Source: Mycobacterium shinjukuense
GTDB lineage: Bacteria > Actinomycetota > Actinomycetes > Mycobacteriales > Mycobacteriaceae
NCBI RefSeq assembly: GCF_010730055.1
Contig: NZ_AP022575.1
Span: 3,782,001-3,846,000 of the forward strand
Direction: 5' to 3'
DNA: 64,000 nt
Shown: in pieces, positions 10,004 to 18,502 of the stretch
How the letters are laid out: each line of letters begins with the position of its first letter
Position numbering within the stretch: the first letter of the stretch is position 1
Made by a program: the position numbers and the translations under genes
Notes under the pieces: model-generated
Told to the model about the DNA's origin: nothing
Databases searched by the model: none
What the model saw: only the letters and a program-made list of their open reading frames with translations

Positions 10004-10037
10004 ACAACCGAACTGGTCAGCGGCCCACACCCACACA

Positions 10038-10077
10038 CGCACGGCGCGAGAAATCGGTCGATTTCTCGCGCTGTGCG
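10038..10077. terminator. Long hairpin between the convergent Rv3860-type gene and whiB6
   Basis: The arms GCGCGAGAAATC (10044-10055) and GATTTCTCGCGC (10060-10071) are perfectly complementary around the 4-nt loop GGTC. Pairing extends outward to 10038/10077 with one G-T wobble, giving an 18-bp stem. It sits 35 nt after the ATPase stop and 67 nt beyond the whiB6 stop on the opposite strand. That placement fits a bidirectional transcription terminator. No T-tract follows, as is usual in mycobacteria. Confidence 0.75.
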
Positions 10078-10143
10078 CACGCTTGGCATCCTCGCATCGC
10101 CGAACCGCAGACCCCTCGAAGCAGCGGCTCCGGCGGTGGTGGA

Positions 10144-10431
10144 TCATGCCGATTGGGCTGTCACCCGCTCGCGGATGGGATAGCCGTTGCGCTCGGCAAG
10201 GGACCGCAGCTGTCCCAGGGCGAATGCCCGGGCCCGGCCGGCCTCGGGAATCACCACCCCCGCCCACAGTCCTTCGGCGCCTGGCGACTCGACGGCGTCG
10301 CGGGCACAGGCCCACCGGCGCGGGCATGCGCGACACAACACCTTGGCCTCCTCGTCGGGGGTCTCGGTCCACCGGTCGGGGTCTTGCGTGCAAACCCCCA
10401 GCGGGACGTCGTATAGAGCTGTAGCGGTCAT
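10144..10431 (-). CDS. whiB6: WhiB-family iron-sulfur transcription regulator WhiB6
   Basis: This 95-aa WhiB protein has the four cluster cysteines at C14, C33, C36 and C42 (VCTQDPDRW, LCRACPRRWAC) and the turn motif GLWAGVVIPE. These are the hallmarks of a [4Fe-4S] redox- and NO-sensing regulator that works with the primary sigma factor. The sequence ends IRERVTAQSA, close to M. tuberculosis WhiB6, which lies at the same place and controls ESX-1 substrate genes. The start ATG has GGAGGA about 9 nt upstream. M. tuberculosis annotation adds about 20 residues upstream; that extension is not used here. It is transcribed away from espM, whose product is known in M. marinum to repress whiB6. Confidence 0.95.
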   Translation of the reverse strand: MTATALYDVPLGVCTQDPDRWTETPDEEAKVLCRACPRRWACARDAVESPGAEGLWAGVVIPEAGRARAFALGQLRSLAERNGYPIRERVTAQSA

Positions 10432-10481
10432 GTCTTGCCTTCCTCCAGAAAGCGTTGCAGGTTGGTTACCTCTGCTGCAGA

Positions 10482-10510
10482 ACTGTATAGCACCAACCGT
10501 TGCAGTGCAA
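10482..10510 (-). promoter_or_regulatory. Candidate whiB6 promoter (-35 TTGCAC, 17 bp, -10 TACAGT)
   Basis: Read on the minus strand, TTGCAC (10510-10505) is separated by exactly 17 bp from TACAGT (10487-10482). This would start transcription roughly 45 nt upstream of the whiB6 ATG. The -35 hexamer lies inside the palindrome GTTGCAGTGCAAC (10499-10511), which suggests repressor competition at the promoter. Confidence 0.5.
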
Positions 10511-10515
10511 CAGTT
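10495..10515. promoter_or_regulatory. Operator-like palindrome overlapping the whiB6 -35
   Basis: GTTGCA-G-TGCAAC at 10499-10511 is perfect. It extends to an imperfect 21-bp palindrome with AAC/GTT outer arms (10495-10515). Its position over the predicted -35 of whiB6 and between whiB6 and espM makes it a natural candidate for an EspM operator; this is inference. Confidence 0.45.
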
Positions 10516-10736
10516 ACTGATCCGCGCTGGTCCGGCGCTGCTACGACTTTGCCTGTGGATCCCACAGTTTACCGTTCTACACGCTGTCTACCAGGGCTTA
10601 CTTCCTGTCAATCGGCTGTGGATCGGCGCCGAAGACGCTGGGATTGACCTCCCGGCACCGGGCACGGCCGCGGAAAAACTGTTTCGGTCTGCGACAGTTC
10701 GCGGTACAGTGAACCGTAGCGGAAGCCCGGCTGCCC

Positions 10737-10770
10737 GTGGCGGTGGCTCCCAGGCGGGAGCCACCGCCAC
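10737..10770. other. 15-bp perfect hairpin upstream of espM
   Basis: GTGGCGGTGGCTCCC (10737-10751) and GGGAGCCACCGCCAC (10756-10770) pair perfectly around the loop AGGC, ending 51 nt before the espM start. It could be an attenuator or leader structure for espM, or a boundary element isolating whiB6 and espM transcription. Confidence 0.6.
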
Positions 10771-10821
10771 CGGCGCGAAAACGTAGCGAAGTCATAGCAT
10801 TGGAAGGGTGCGACGGTTAGC

Positions 10822-12003
10822 ATGGTGGGAAGCGGAAGGACCCTGCTGCCCGCCCTACCGTCCGCGAGCGAGGAATCGACGCAGATGCCCGACGCCGAAT
10901 CGACCGGCGGACCAGCACCGCTGGTCGCGCACCACGGCGCGTCGTCGCGCGCGATCGCGTCGGGCCGCGGCCCGGTAACCGGCCGCGCAGCCGTTGTCCG
11001 CACGGCGGCCGGCGGACGCCGCGAGGATCCGCGAGTCCGTCGGGCGCAGCCGCCAACGGTGTCCGATGATGGACGGTGGCGGATCGTGGACGACGGCCAC
11101 ACCGGTAAGTTCGTCGACGGACGACGCCGCAGTTCGGTGACCATCAACGACACGACCATCGTCCGGTTCGGCGATCCCACTGGAGGCAAGGCGTTGACGT
11201 TCGAAGTCGTCAGGCCGTCGAATTCGGCTGAAGAGCAGCACCAACCAGCGGACAAGTCGAACGGTCAGACCAACGAACCCGATCCTGGCGTGGTCCGCGC
11301 CGGGGCGGCCGCCGCGGCGCGCCGTCGCGAGCTCGACATCAGTCAGCGCAGCCTGGCCGCCGACGGGATTATCAACGCCGGCGCGCTCATCGCCTTCGAA
11401 AAGGGCCGCAGTTGGCCGCGCGAACGGACCCGGGCCAAGCTCGAGGAGGTGCTGCGGTGGCCCGCCGGCACCATCGCGCGCATCCGTCGCGGCGAGCAGC
11501 CCGTCACCCAGCCAAACCCCCCGGCAAGCTCACCACCCCCGCCGGCAACCCGGGAGACGTCGCCCTCCGACGCCCCAGCGTCGTTGATCGCGCAGGCCGT
11601 GGCCGCGGCCGTGGACACCTGCAGCCTGGCCATCGCGGCGTTGCCGTCGCCGCAGGATCCCGAGTTCACCGAACGCGCGGCGCCGATCCTTGCCGATTTG
11701 CGCCAGCTCGAGGCGATCGCCGTCCAGGCGACCCGGATCAGCCGGATCACCCCGGAACTGATCAAGGCGCTGGGCGCGGTGCGCCGCCACCACGACGAAT
11801 TAATGACGCTCGGAGCGACCGCCCCGGGCGCCACGCTGGCGCAGCGTTTATATGCCGCTCGCCGGCGGGCAAACCTATCCACTTCGGAGACCGCACAAGC
11901 CGCCGGAGTGACCGAAGAAATGATCGTCCGCGCGGAAGCCGAGGAAGTTTTGCCCGCCAGCGCCGCCGACAAGATTGAAGCGCTCATAAGTCAGATCAAT
12001 TGA
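10822..12003 (+). CDS. espM: ESX-1 transcriptional regulator EspM (Rv3863 homologue)
   Basis: This 393-aa protein matches Rv3863 in position and sequence. The first 70 residues are poorly conserved. A beta-rich FHA-like segment around residues 80-130 (SDDGRWRIV, GDPTGGKALTFEVV) is followed by a first XRE-like helix-turn-helix near ARRRELDISQRSLAADG (about 165-215). A linker rich in Pro follows, then a second HTH-like C-terminal segment (AARRRANLSTSETAQAAGV). In M. marinum the orthologue links ESX-1 secretion status to whiB6 repression. It is divergent from whiB6, consistent with control from the shared intergenic region. The start at 10822 is uncertain because the N-terminus is weakly conserved; a later ATG at residue 22 (MPDAEST) is possible. 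Confidence 0.85.
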   Translation: MVGSGRTLLPALPSASEESTQMPDAESTGGPAPLVAHHGASSRAIASGRGPVTGRAAVVRTAAGGRREDPRVRRAQPPTVSDDGRWRIVDDGHTGKFVDGRRRSSVTINDTTIVRFGDPTGGKALTFEVVRPSNSAEEQHQPADKSNGQTNEPDPGVVRAGAAAAARRRELDISQRSLAADGIINAGALIAFEKGRSWPRERTRAKLEEVLRWPAGTIARIRRGEQPVTQPNPPASSPPPPATRETSPSDAPASLIAQAVAAAVDTCSLAIAALPSPQDPEFTERAAPILADLRQLEAIAVQATRISRITPELIKALGAVRRHHDELMTLGATAPGATLAQRLYAARRRANLSTSETAQAAGVTEEMIVRAEAEEVLPASAADKIEALISQIN

Positions 12004-12197
12004 GGGGTTCCGGGCGCCCGATCGGGACAAGTATGTGGCGGCGCGCCGGTGGCAACGGTCGGGGGGAGCGGTGGCGTCGCCCCGAGATTTCCTGGTGCGG
12101 TCTTTCCGTGTCGTGCGCTCGAAAACGCCCGTCGCGCCGAAAAATTCGTGCATCTACCCCCGCCGCGGCGCTGCTAAGCTCAACATGCGGTGCACAG

Positions 12198-12220
12198 GTG
12201 CATATCAAAAGACAATGCAC
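12198..12220. promoter_or_regulatory. Inverted repeat in the espE leader
   Basis: GTGCAT (12198-12203) and ATGCAC (12215-12220) form an inverted repeat with an 11-bp spacer, 28 bp upstream of the espE ATG, next to a further TGCAC at 12191-12195. Candidate regulator site or leader stem for the espEFGH operon. Confidence 0.35.
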
Positions 12221-12248
12221 AGAACGGCGAGTGTAAGGAACCACGTAA

Positions 12249-13505
12249 ATGAAAGGCAGCGATCTCTGCAAGTCGACGAGCAACTTTATTTGGGGCCAGT
12301 TGCTCTTGCTTGGCGAGGGAATCCCCGACCCGGGCGACGTCTTCAACACCGGTTCGTCGCTGTTCAAACAAATCAGCGAGCGGATGGGGCTGGCGATTCC
12401 CGGCACCAACTGGATCGGCCAAGCGGCGGAAGCCTATTTGAACCAGAACATCGCCCAGCAACTTCGCGCGCAGGTGATGGGTGACCTCGACTATTTGACC
12501 GGCAATCTGATTTCGAATCAGGCCGAATACGTGTCCAACACCCGCGACGTCCTGCGGGCGATGAAAAAGATGATCGACGGTGTCTACAAGGTGTGCAAGG
12601 GCCTCGAGAAGGTGCCGATCCTCGGCTGGCTGTGGTCGTGGGAGCTGGCCCTGCCCATGTCCGGCATCGCGATGGCCGTCGTTGGCGGCGCGCTGCTGTA
12701 CCTGACGATCATGACGCTGATGAACGTGACCAACCTGAGGGGGATTCTCGGCAGGCTGATGAACATGCTGACGACCCTGCCCAAGTTCCCCGGTCTGCCC
12801 GGCATTCCCCTGCCCGACATCCCCGGCATCATCGACGACCTCTGGCCGCCGAAGCTGCCCGATATTCCCATCCCGGGCCTGCCCGACTTCCCGGGCCTAC
12901 CGGATTTCAAGTGGCCGCCGGAGGTCGGCGTCCCCGACTTCCAATTGCCCATCCCGGGCTTGCCCGACTTCCAATGGCCAACGATCCCGGGTTTCCCCGA
13001 CCTCAACGTGCCCGGCTTCGGGTTGCCCATCCCCGGGTTCCCGAGCCTGCCCGGGCTGCCCACCATCCCCGACCTGTTCCCGGGCTTGCCCGGGCTGGGC
13101 GACTTGATCCCCGGCATCGGCAACTTGGGCAATTTGCCCACGTGGACCGAGTTGGCAGCCCTGCCCGACTTCTTGGGCGGCTTCGCGGGCCTGCCCGCGT
13201 TGAGCTTCGCCAACCTGCTCAGCTTTGCCCAGTTGCCCAGTGTGGGGTCGATCGCGTCCACCATCGGTCAGCTGCAACAACTCACCGCCGCCGGTGGCGG
13301 GCCAGGCCAATTGGGCAGCATGGCCGGCCAACAGGCACAGATGATCTCCGCGCAGGCCCAGCAAGGCGGCCAGCAGCAGGCCACCCTCGTCGGCGACAAG
13401 AAGGAAGAGGAGGAGGAAGGCGCGGGCGCGGGCACGCCGGGCGCGGAGCGCGCACCCATCGACGCCGGCGGTGGCCAGCAGCGACAGCAGGGAACCGTCC
13501 TTTAA
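12249..13505 (+). CDS. espE: ESX-1 secretion-associated protein EspE
   Basis: This 418-aa protein begins with a helical domain (SNFIWGQLLLLGEGIPDPGD; AEAYLNQNIAQQLRAQV). A hydrophobic segment spans about residues 130-158. A long run of proline-rich turns of the type PDIPGLPDF follows (about 175-310), then a Gln/Glu-rich tail ending GQQRQQGTVL. It closely follows M. tuberculosis EspE (402 aa), a substrate that EspF accompanies. It has an AAGGA about 10 nt upstream and heads the espE-espF-espG1-espH gene series. The proline-rich repeat is about 15 residues longer than recalled for M. tuberculosis. Its molecular role is not established. Confidence 0.95.
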   Translation: MKGSDLCKSTSNFIWGQLLLLGEGIPDPGDVFNTGSSLFKQISERMGLAIPGTNWIGQAAEAYLNQNIAQQLRAQVMGDLDYLTGNLISNQAEYVSNTRDVLRAMKKMIDGVYKVCKGLEKVPILGWLWSWELALPMSGIAMAVVGGALLYLTIMTLMNVTNLRGILGRLMNMLTTLPKFPGLPGIPLPDIPGIIDDLWPPKLPDIPIPGLPDFPGLPDFKWPPEVGVPDFQLPIPGLPDFQWPTIPGFPDLNVPGFGLPIPGFPSLPGLPTIPDLFPGLPGLGDLIPGIGNLGNLPTWTELAALPDFLGGFAGLPALSFANLLSFAQLPSVGSIASTIGQLQQLTAAGGGPGQLGSMAGQQAQMISAQAQQGGQQQATLVGDKKEEEEEGAGAGTPGAERAPIDAGGGQQRQQGTVL

Positions 13506-13589
13506 CCCCGCACGCCCCCAACCAATCCAAGCCATAGCGAGCCACAGCCGTGGCGAGTAGAAAGTAAAACGTAGAGGAGGGTCTACCCC

Positions 13590-13901
13590 ATGACAGGAGT
13601 CCTCGGCGTCGTGCCTTCGTTCCTGAAGGTGCTAGCCGGCATGCATAACGAGATCGCTGGCCAACTCAAGACGGCGACCTCAACGGTCACCGGGATCAGC
13701 CAGCGGGTCGCGATCACCCACGGCTCGTTCACGTCGAAATTCAACGACACCCTGCAGGAGTTGGAGACCACCCGCAACAGCACCGGCGTGGGCCTGCAAG
13801 GGGTGACGACTGGGTTGGCCAACAATCTGCTGTCGGCCGCCAGCGCTTATCTCAACTCCGACGAAGGCCTCGCCGGCGTTATCGACAAGATCTTCGGCTG
13901 A
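13590..13901 (+). CDS. espF: ESX-1 secretion-associated protein EspF
   Basis: This 103-aa helical protein (MTGVLGVVPSFLKVLAG, ITHGSFTSKFNDTL, ending GVIDKIFG) matches EspF over its whole length. EspF resembles the EspC/WXG100-like small substrates and is thought to pair with EspE, encoded 84 nt upstream. A strong AGAGGAGGG precedes the ATG. It is followed by espG1 after 2 nt, so the two are surely cotranscribed. In M. marinum, EspE and EspF are secreted late and affect haemolysis and gene expression. Confidence 0.95.
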   Translation: MTGVLGVVPSFLKVLAGMHNEIAGQLKTATSTVTGISQRVAITHGSFTSKFNDTLQELETTRNSTGVGLQGVTTGLANNLLSAASAYLNSDEGLAGVIDKIFG

Positions 13902-13903
13902 TC

Positions 13904-14755
13904 ATGTCCGGTCCGCTCGCTCCCGGTAGCGCGAGCCGCGTCGACGACGTCGTCGGCGTCGAGGTGACCATTGACGGCATGCTGGTGATCGCCGACCGGT
14001 TGCACCTGGTCGAATTCCCCGTCGCCCTCGGCATCCGGCCCAACATCCCGCAAGAGGACCTCAGAGACATCGTCTGGGACCAGGTGCGGCGCGACCTCAC
14101 CGCGCAGGGCGTGCTGGACCACAACGGCCAACCCCACCCGGCCGTCGCCACCATGGTCGACACGCTCGGTAGGCCCGATCGCGCGCTGGAAGGTCGGTGG
14201 TGGCGTCGCGATGTGGGCGGCGTGATGGTCCGTTTCGCGGTGTGCCGCAAGGACGAAACCCATGTCGTCGCGGCGCGCGACGGCGACATGCTGGTGCTGC
14301 AGCGGGTGGCTCCGCGGGTTGGTCTGGCCGGCATGGTGACGATCGTGCTGGGGGAGGCCGAACCCGCGAACGTCGAGCCGCTGACCGGCGTGGCCAGTGA
14401 ACTGGCCGACTGCACGACCGCCGCCCAACTGTCCCGGCACGGTGTCGCGCCGGCCATGGCCCGCCTCTATACGGAGATCGTCAGCAACCCGACCGGCTGG
14501 GTCGAGATCGTCGCCAGCCAACGTCACCCCGGCGGCACGACGACCCACACCCAAGCGGCCGCCGGGGTGCTCGACTCACGCTACGGCCGGTTGGTATCGC
14601 TTCCCCGTCGGGTGGGCGGCGAGTTGTACGGCAGCTTCCTACCCGGCACCCAGCAGAATCTGCAGCGCGCGCTGGACAGCCTGCTGGAACTGTTGCCAGC
14701 GGGATCCTGGTTGGATCACGCCGCAGATCACGCTCATGCCTCGCCCCGAGGCTGA
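13904..14755 (+). CDS. espG1: ESX-1 secretion chaperone EspG1
   Basis: This 283-aa cytosolic chaperone of the EspG family binds the PPE partner of PE/PPE pairs and keeps it soluble for the ESX-1 ATPase. The fold is supported by the family order: an N-terminal strand VVGVEVTIDGMLVIADRL, the central WWRRDVGGVMVRFAV, and the C-terminal YTEIVSNPTGWVEIV with a final helix LDSLLELLPAG. It starts 2 nt after espF and is followed by espH after 34 nt. Since PE35 is collapsed in this genome while PPE68 remains, EspG1 here may act on PPE68 without its usual PE partner. Confidence 0.93.
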   Translation: MSGPLAPGSASRVDDVVGVEVTIDGMLVIADRLHLVEFPVALGIRPNIPQEDLRDIVWDQVRRDLTAQGVLDHNGQPHPAVATMVDTLGRPDRALEGRWWRRDVGGVMVRFAVCRKDETHVVAARDGDMLVLQRVAPRVGLAGMVTIVLGEAEPANVEPLTGVASELADCTTAAQLSRHGVAPAMARLYTEIVSNPTGWVEIVASQRHPGGTTTHTQAAAGVLDSRYGRLVSLPRRVGGELYGSFLPGTQQNLQRALDSLLELLPAGSWLDHAADHAHASPRG

Positions 14756-14789
14756 CCTCCCCCGCTACGAGTTCAGAAAGGGACGCCAC

Positions 14790-15338
14790 GTGGACCTGCC
14801 CGGGAACGACGACTACGACGATGACCTCGGCGCCCTGGATTTCTCCGCCCGCGGTGCGGCCGGGGAGTCTTCTCTTGACGCGCTGGACGAGTACACGCCC
14901 GCTGAGCCCGCGGACACCGGAGCCGACCTGGACGCGCTGCATGGGCTCACCGAGCTCCAGGAAGAGCCTGAGCTGGAGTTGTTCACCGTGACCAACCCCC
15001 AAGGCAGCGTGTCGGTCACGACCATGATGGGCGGCATCATCCATCAGGTCACGCTGACCGACAAGGCTTCGAGCATGAGCGACTCCGCGCTTGCCGAGGA
15101 GATTTTCGTCATCGCCGACCTGGCCCGGCAGAAGGCGCGGGCAGCCCAGCACACCTTCATGGTGGAGCAGATGCGCGAAATGGCCGGTGAGGACGAACAA
15201 GAAAGCGCCCTGCTGCATGAATTCGTCGGTATGACACTGAATTTGCCGACTCCGGAGGAGGCCGCCGCGGCCGAAGCGGAAGTGTTCGCGACCCGATACG
15301 ACGTTGACTACACCGCCCGGTATAACGGTGATAAATGA
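14790..15338 (+). CDS. espH: ESX-1 secretion-associated protein EspH
   Basis: This 182-aa acidic protein has a low-complexity Asp-rich N-terminus (LPGNDDYDDDLGALDF) and a conserved YbaB/EspL-like core with ELELFTVTNPQGSVSV and EIFVIADLARQKARAAQ. Its C-terminus ends VFATRYDVDYTARYNGDK. A longer open frame continues upstream through espG1, but GTG 14790 has AAAGGGA 6 nt upstream and matches the family start. In M. marinum EspH acts as a chaperone for EspE/EspF. Its stop overlaps the eccA1 start in an ATGA. Confidence 0.92.
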   Translation: MDLPGNDDYDDDLGALDFSARGAAGESSLDALDEYTPAEPADTGADLDALHGLTELQEEPELELFTVTNPQGSVSVTTMMGGIIHQVTLTDKASSMSDSALAEEIFVIADLARQKARAAQHTFMVEQMREMAGEDEQESALLHEFVGMTLNLPTPEEAAAAEAEVFATRYDVDYTARYNGDK

Positions 15339-17056
15339 CTGATCGCTTGGCCGGACTGTTCGAAAGTGCCGTCAGCATGCTGCCGCTGTCGGAGGCACGG
15401 GCGTTGGATCTGTTCACCGAGATCACCAACGACGACGAGTCGGCCTGCGACGCGTGGGTGGGCCGCATTCGGTGCGGTGACACCGATCGGGTGACCTTGT
15501 TTCGCGCCTGGTATTCGCGGCGAAACTTCGGTCAGTTGGCGGGCTCGGCCCAGATTTCGATGAGCACCCTGGGTGCCCGGGTGCCGATCGGGGGCCGCTA
15601 CGGCGACATCACCTACCCGGTCACCTCGCCGTTGGCGATCACCATGGGTTTCGCCGCGTGTGAAGCGGCGCAAGGTAACTACGCCGACGCCCTAGAGGCC
15701 ATCGAGGCCAGCGCGGTGAGCGGTTCGGAGCATCTGGTGGCCTGGCTCAAGGCGGTGATCTACGGTGCCGCCGAACGCTGGACCGACGTGATCGACGAGG
15801 TCAAGGGGGCCGGCAAGTGGCCGGACAAGTTCCTGACCGGTGCCGCCGGAGTCGCGCATGGGGTGGCTGCGGCGAATCTGGGGTTGTTCACCGAAGCCGA
15901 ACGCCGCCTCACCGAAGCCAATGACTCACCGGCCGGTGAGGCGTGTGCGCCCGCGATCGCCTGGTATCTGGCGATGGCCCGGCGCAGCCAGGGCAACGAG
16001 GAGGCCGCGGTGGCGCTGCTGGAGTGGTTGCAGACCACCCATCCCGAGCCCAAAGTCGCCGCCGCGCTGAAGGATCCGTCGTACCGCTTGAAGACGACCA
16101 CCGCCGAGCAGATCGCCGCCCGCGCCGACCCGTGGGATCCGGGCAGCGTGGTGACCGACAACTCTGGTCGGGAGCGGCTGCTGGCCGAGGCCCAGGCCGA
16201 GCTGGATCGCCAGATCGGGTTGACCCGGGTCAAGACCCAGATCGAACGCTATCGCGCGGCGACCATGATGGCCCGGGTGCGGGCCGCCAAGGGCATGAAG
16301 GTCGCCCAGCCGAGCAAGCACATGATCTTCGCCGGGCCGCCGGGAACCGGCAAGACGACCATCGCGCGGGTGGTGGCCAATATCTTGGCCGGGTTGGGTG
16401 TGATCGCCCAACCCAAGCTGGTGGAGACCTCGCGAAAAGACTTCGTCGCCGAGTACGAGGGGCAGTCGGCGGTCAAGACCACCAAGACGATCGATCAGGC
16501 CCTCGACGGCGTGCTGTTCATCGACGAAGCCTATGCGCTGGTGCAGGAACGCGACGGACGCACCGACCCGTTCGGGCAGGAGGCGCTGGACACCCTGCTG
16601 GCCCGCATGGAAAACGACCGGGACCGGCTGGTGGTGATCATCGCCGGCTACCCCAACGACATCGATCGGCTGTTGGAAACCAACGAGGGCCTGCGGTCGC
16701 GGTTCGCCACGCGCATCGAATTCGACACCTATTCCCCCGAAGAGCTGCTCGAGATCGCCAAAGTCCTTGCCGCCGCCAATGACTCGACGTTGAGCGCGGA
16801 GGCCGCCGAGCAGTTCCTGGAAGCGGCCAAGCTGCTGGACCAGCGCACACTGCGCGGCCGGCCGGCGCTGGACGTCGCCGGAAACGGTCGCTACGCACGG
16901 CAATTGGTCGAGGGCGGCGAGCAGTGCCGTGACATGCGCCTGGCCCAAAGCCTCAACATCGACGACCTCGACGAAGACCGGCTGCGTGAGATCACCGGCG
17001 CCGACATGGCCGAGGCGATCGCCGCGGTGCACGCCCACCTCAACATGAGAGAGTGA
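15335..17056 (+). CDS. eccA1: ESX-1 AAA+ ATPase EccA1
   Basis: This 573-aa cytosolic CbxX/CfqX-type AAA+ ATPase has an N-terminal TPR-like helical domain (about residues 1-280) that recognises substrates. Its AAA+ domain carries Walker A GPPGTGKT at 334-341 and Walker B GVLFIDEAYAL at 392-402. The sensor region is AGYPNDIDRLLETNEGLRS, and RFATRIEF contains the arginine finger. EccA1 is linked to secretion of Esp substrates and to disassembly of EspG-PPE complexes. The ATG overlaps the espH stop (ATGA) and eccB1 follows after 3 nt. Length equals the M. tuberculosis protein. Confidence 0.97.
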   Translation: MTDRLAGLFESAVSMLPLSEARALDLFTEITNDDESACDAWVGRIRCGDTDRVTLFRAWYSRRNFGQLAGSAQISMSTLGARVPIGGRYGDITYPVTSPLAITMGFAACEAAQGNYADALEAIEASAVSGSEHLVAWLKAVIYGAAERWTDVIDEVKGAGKWPDKFLTGAAGVAHGVAAANLGLFTEAERRLTEANDSPAGEACAPAIAWYLAMARRSQGNEEAAVALLEWLQTTHPEPKVAAALKDPSYRLKTTTAEQIAARADPWDPGSVVTDNSGRERLLAEAQAELDRQIGLTRVKTQIERYRAATMMARVRAAKGMKVAQPSKHMIFAGPPGTGKTTIARVVANILAGLGVIAQPKLVETSRKDFVAEYEGQSAVKTTKTIDQALDGVLFIDEAYALVQERDGRTDPFGQEALDTLLARMENDRDRLVVIIAGYPNDIDRLLETNEGLRSRFATRIEFDTYSPEELLEIAKVLAAANDSTLSAEAAEQFLEAAKLLDQRTLRGRPALDVAGNGRYARQLVEGGEQCRDMRLAQSLNIDDLDEDRLREITGADMAEAIAAVHAHLNMRE

Positions 17057-17059
17057 ACC

Positions 17060-18502
17060 ATGGGGCTTCGCCTGACCACCAAGGTTCAGGTCAGCGGCTG
17101 GCGTTTCCTGCTCCGCCGGGTCGAACACGCCATCGTGCGACGCGACACCCGCATGTTCGACGATCCGCTGCAGTTCTACAGCCGCTCGGTCTGGCTCGGC
17201 ATTGTCGTGGCGGTGCTGATCCTGGTTGGCGCCGGGCTGCTGGCCTACTTCAAACCCCAGGGAAAGCTCGGTGGCACCAGCCTGCTCACCGACCGCTCCA
17301 CCAACCAGCTCTATGTGATCCTGTCCGGTCAGCTGCACCCTGTCTACAACCTGACCTCGGCGCGGCTGGTGCTGGGCAATCCGGCCAGCCCCGCCACCGT
17401 GAAGTCCTCCGAGCTGGGCCGGATGCCTCGGGGCCAGACCATCGGAATCCCCGGCGCCCCCTACGCCACCCCGGTGTCCGGGGGTACCACCTCGACCTGG
17501 ACGTTGTGCGACACCGTCGCCCGGGCCGAAACGTCTTCGCCCTCGGTGCAGACGGCGATCCTGGCGCTGCCGCTGACGATCGATCCGTCGATCGATCCGA
17601 TTCAGCCGAACGAGGCGCTGCTGGCGTCCTACGGCGGCCAGCAATGGATCGTCACGACGAAGGGTCGCCACGCCATCGACCTGGCCAACCGCGCGCTCAC
17701 CTCGTCGATGGGGATACCGGTCACCGCCAAGCCAATCCCGATCTCCGAGGGCATGTTCAACGCGCTACCCGACATGGGGTCCTGGCAGCTGCCGCCGATA
17801 CCGGGCGCGGGCGCACCCAACACGCTCGGGCTGCCGGAGGCCCTGGTGATCGGCTCGGTGTTCCAGATCCACACCGACAAGGGGCCGCGATACTTCGTGG
17901 TGCTGCCCAACGGCATCGCGCAGGTCAACGCGACCACCGCCGCGGCGTTGCGGGCCACCCAGTCGCACGGGCTGGTCGCCCCGCCTGCGGTGGTGCCCAG
18001 CCTGGTCGTCACCATCCCCGAACGGGTTTATGACTCCCCGCTGCCCGACGAGCAGCTGAAGCTGCTGGATCGGCCGCAGGAGCCCGTGCTGTGCTGGACG
18101 TGGGAACGCGGAGCCGGCGATCAATCACCCAAGACGACGGTGCTGGCCGGTCGGCATCTGCCGATTCAGCCGTCCCAGATGAACACCGGCATCAAGCAGA
18201 TCCAGGGAACGGCAACCGTTTACACCGATGGCGGCAAGTTCATCGCGCTGCAGTCACCGGATCCGCGCTATCACGAATCGATGTATTACATCGACCCCGA
18301 GGGCGTGCGGTACGGGATCCCCGACGCGGATTCCGCCAAGGCGCTGGGGCTCGGCTCGCCCAAAACCGCGCCCTGGGAAATCGTGCGGCTGCTGGTTGAC
18401 GGCCCGGTGCTGTCCAAAGACGCCGCCCTACTCGAGCACGACACGCTGCCCGCCGACCCCAACCCCCGAAAAGTGCCGGCCGGAACCCCCGGAGCGCCCT
18501 GA
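17060..18502 (+). CDS. eccB1: ESX-1 membrane complex protein EccB1
   Basis: This 480-aa inner-membrane component has one transmembrane helix near residues 44-64 after a basic cytosolic segment (SGWRFLLRRVEHAIVRRDT). A large periplasmic part follows with the repeated beta-alpha pattern of EccB (LYVILSGQLHPVYNLTSARL, FVALPNG-like VVLPNGIAQV) and two cysteines (TLCDTV, VLCWTW) placed for a disulfide. EccB contributes the periplasmic arch of the ESX core with MycP. The stop overlaps the eccCa1 start by one base. Confidence 0.96.
   Translation: MGLRLTTKVQVSGWRFLLRRVEHAIVRRDTRMFDDPLQFYSRSVWLGIVVAVLILVGAGLLAYFKPQGKLGGTSLLTDRSTNQLYVILSGQLHPVYNLTSARLVLGNPASPATVKSSELGRMPRGQTIGIPGAPYATPVSGGTTSTWTLCDTVARAETSSPSVQTAILALPLTIDPSIDPIQPNEALLASYGGQQWIVTTKGRHAIDLANRALTSSMGIPVTAKPIPISEGMFNALPDMGSWQLPPIPGAGAPNTLGLPEALVIGSVFQIHTDKGPRYFVVLPNGIAQVNATTAAALRATQSHGLVAPPAVVPSLVVTIPERVYDSPLPDEQLKLLDRPQEPVLCWTWERGAGDQSPKTTVLAGRHLPIQPSQMNTGIKQIQGTATVYTDGGKFIALQSPDPRYHESMYYIDPEGVRYGIPDADSAKALGLGSPKTAPWEIVRLLVDGPVLSKDAALLEHDTLPADPNPRKVPAGTPGAP

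Larger units (their letters stand above)
10432..10821. promoter_or_regulatory. whiB6-espM divergent regulatory region
   Basis: A 390-bp intergenic region between divergently transcribed whiB6 and espM. It contains a candidate whiB6 promoter with an overlapping palindrome (10482-10515), several ACAGT-containing repeats (near 10511, 10565, 10693 and 10706) and a 15-bp hairpin near espM. In M. marinum EspM binds this region, and in M. tuberculosis PhoP and EspR have been reported upstream of whiB6. Which of the repeats here are binding sites is inference. Confidence 0.6.

Noticed and set aside
12249..13505. Proline-rich repeats in espE as a DNA tandem repeat or CRISPR
   Set aside because: The units vary in length and sequence and encode the expected EspE low-complexity region; no CRISPR array is present anywhere in the window.
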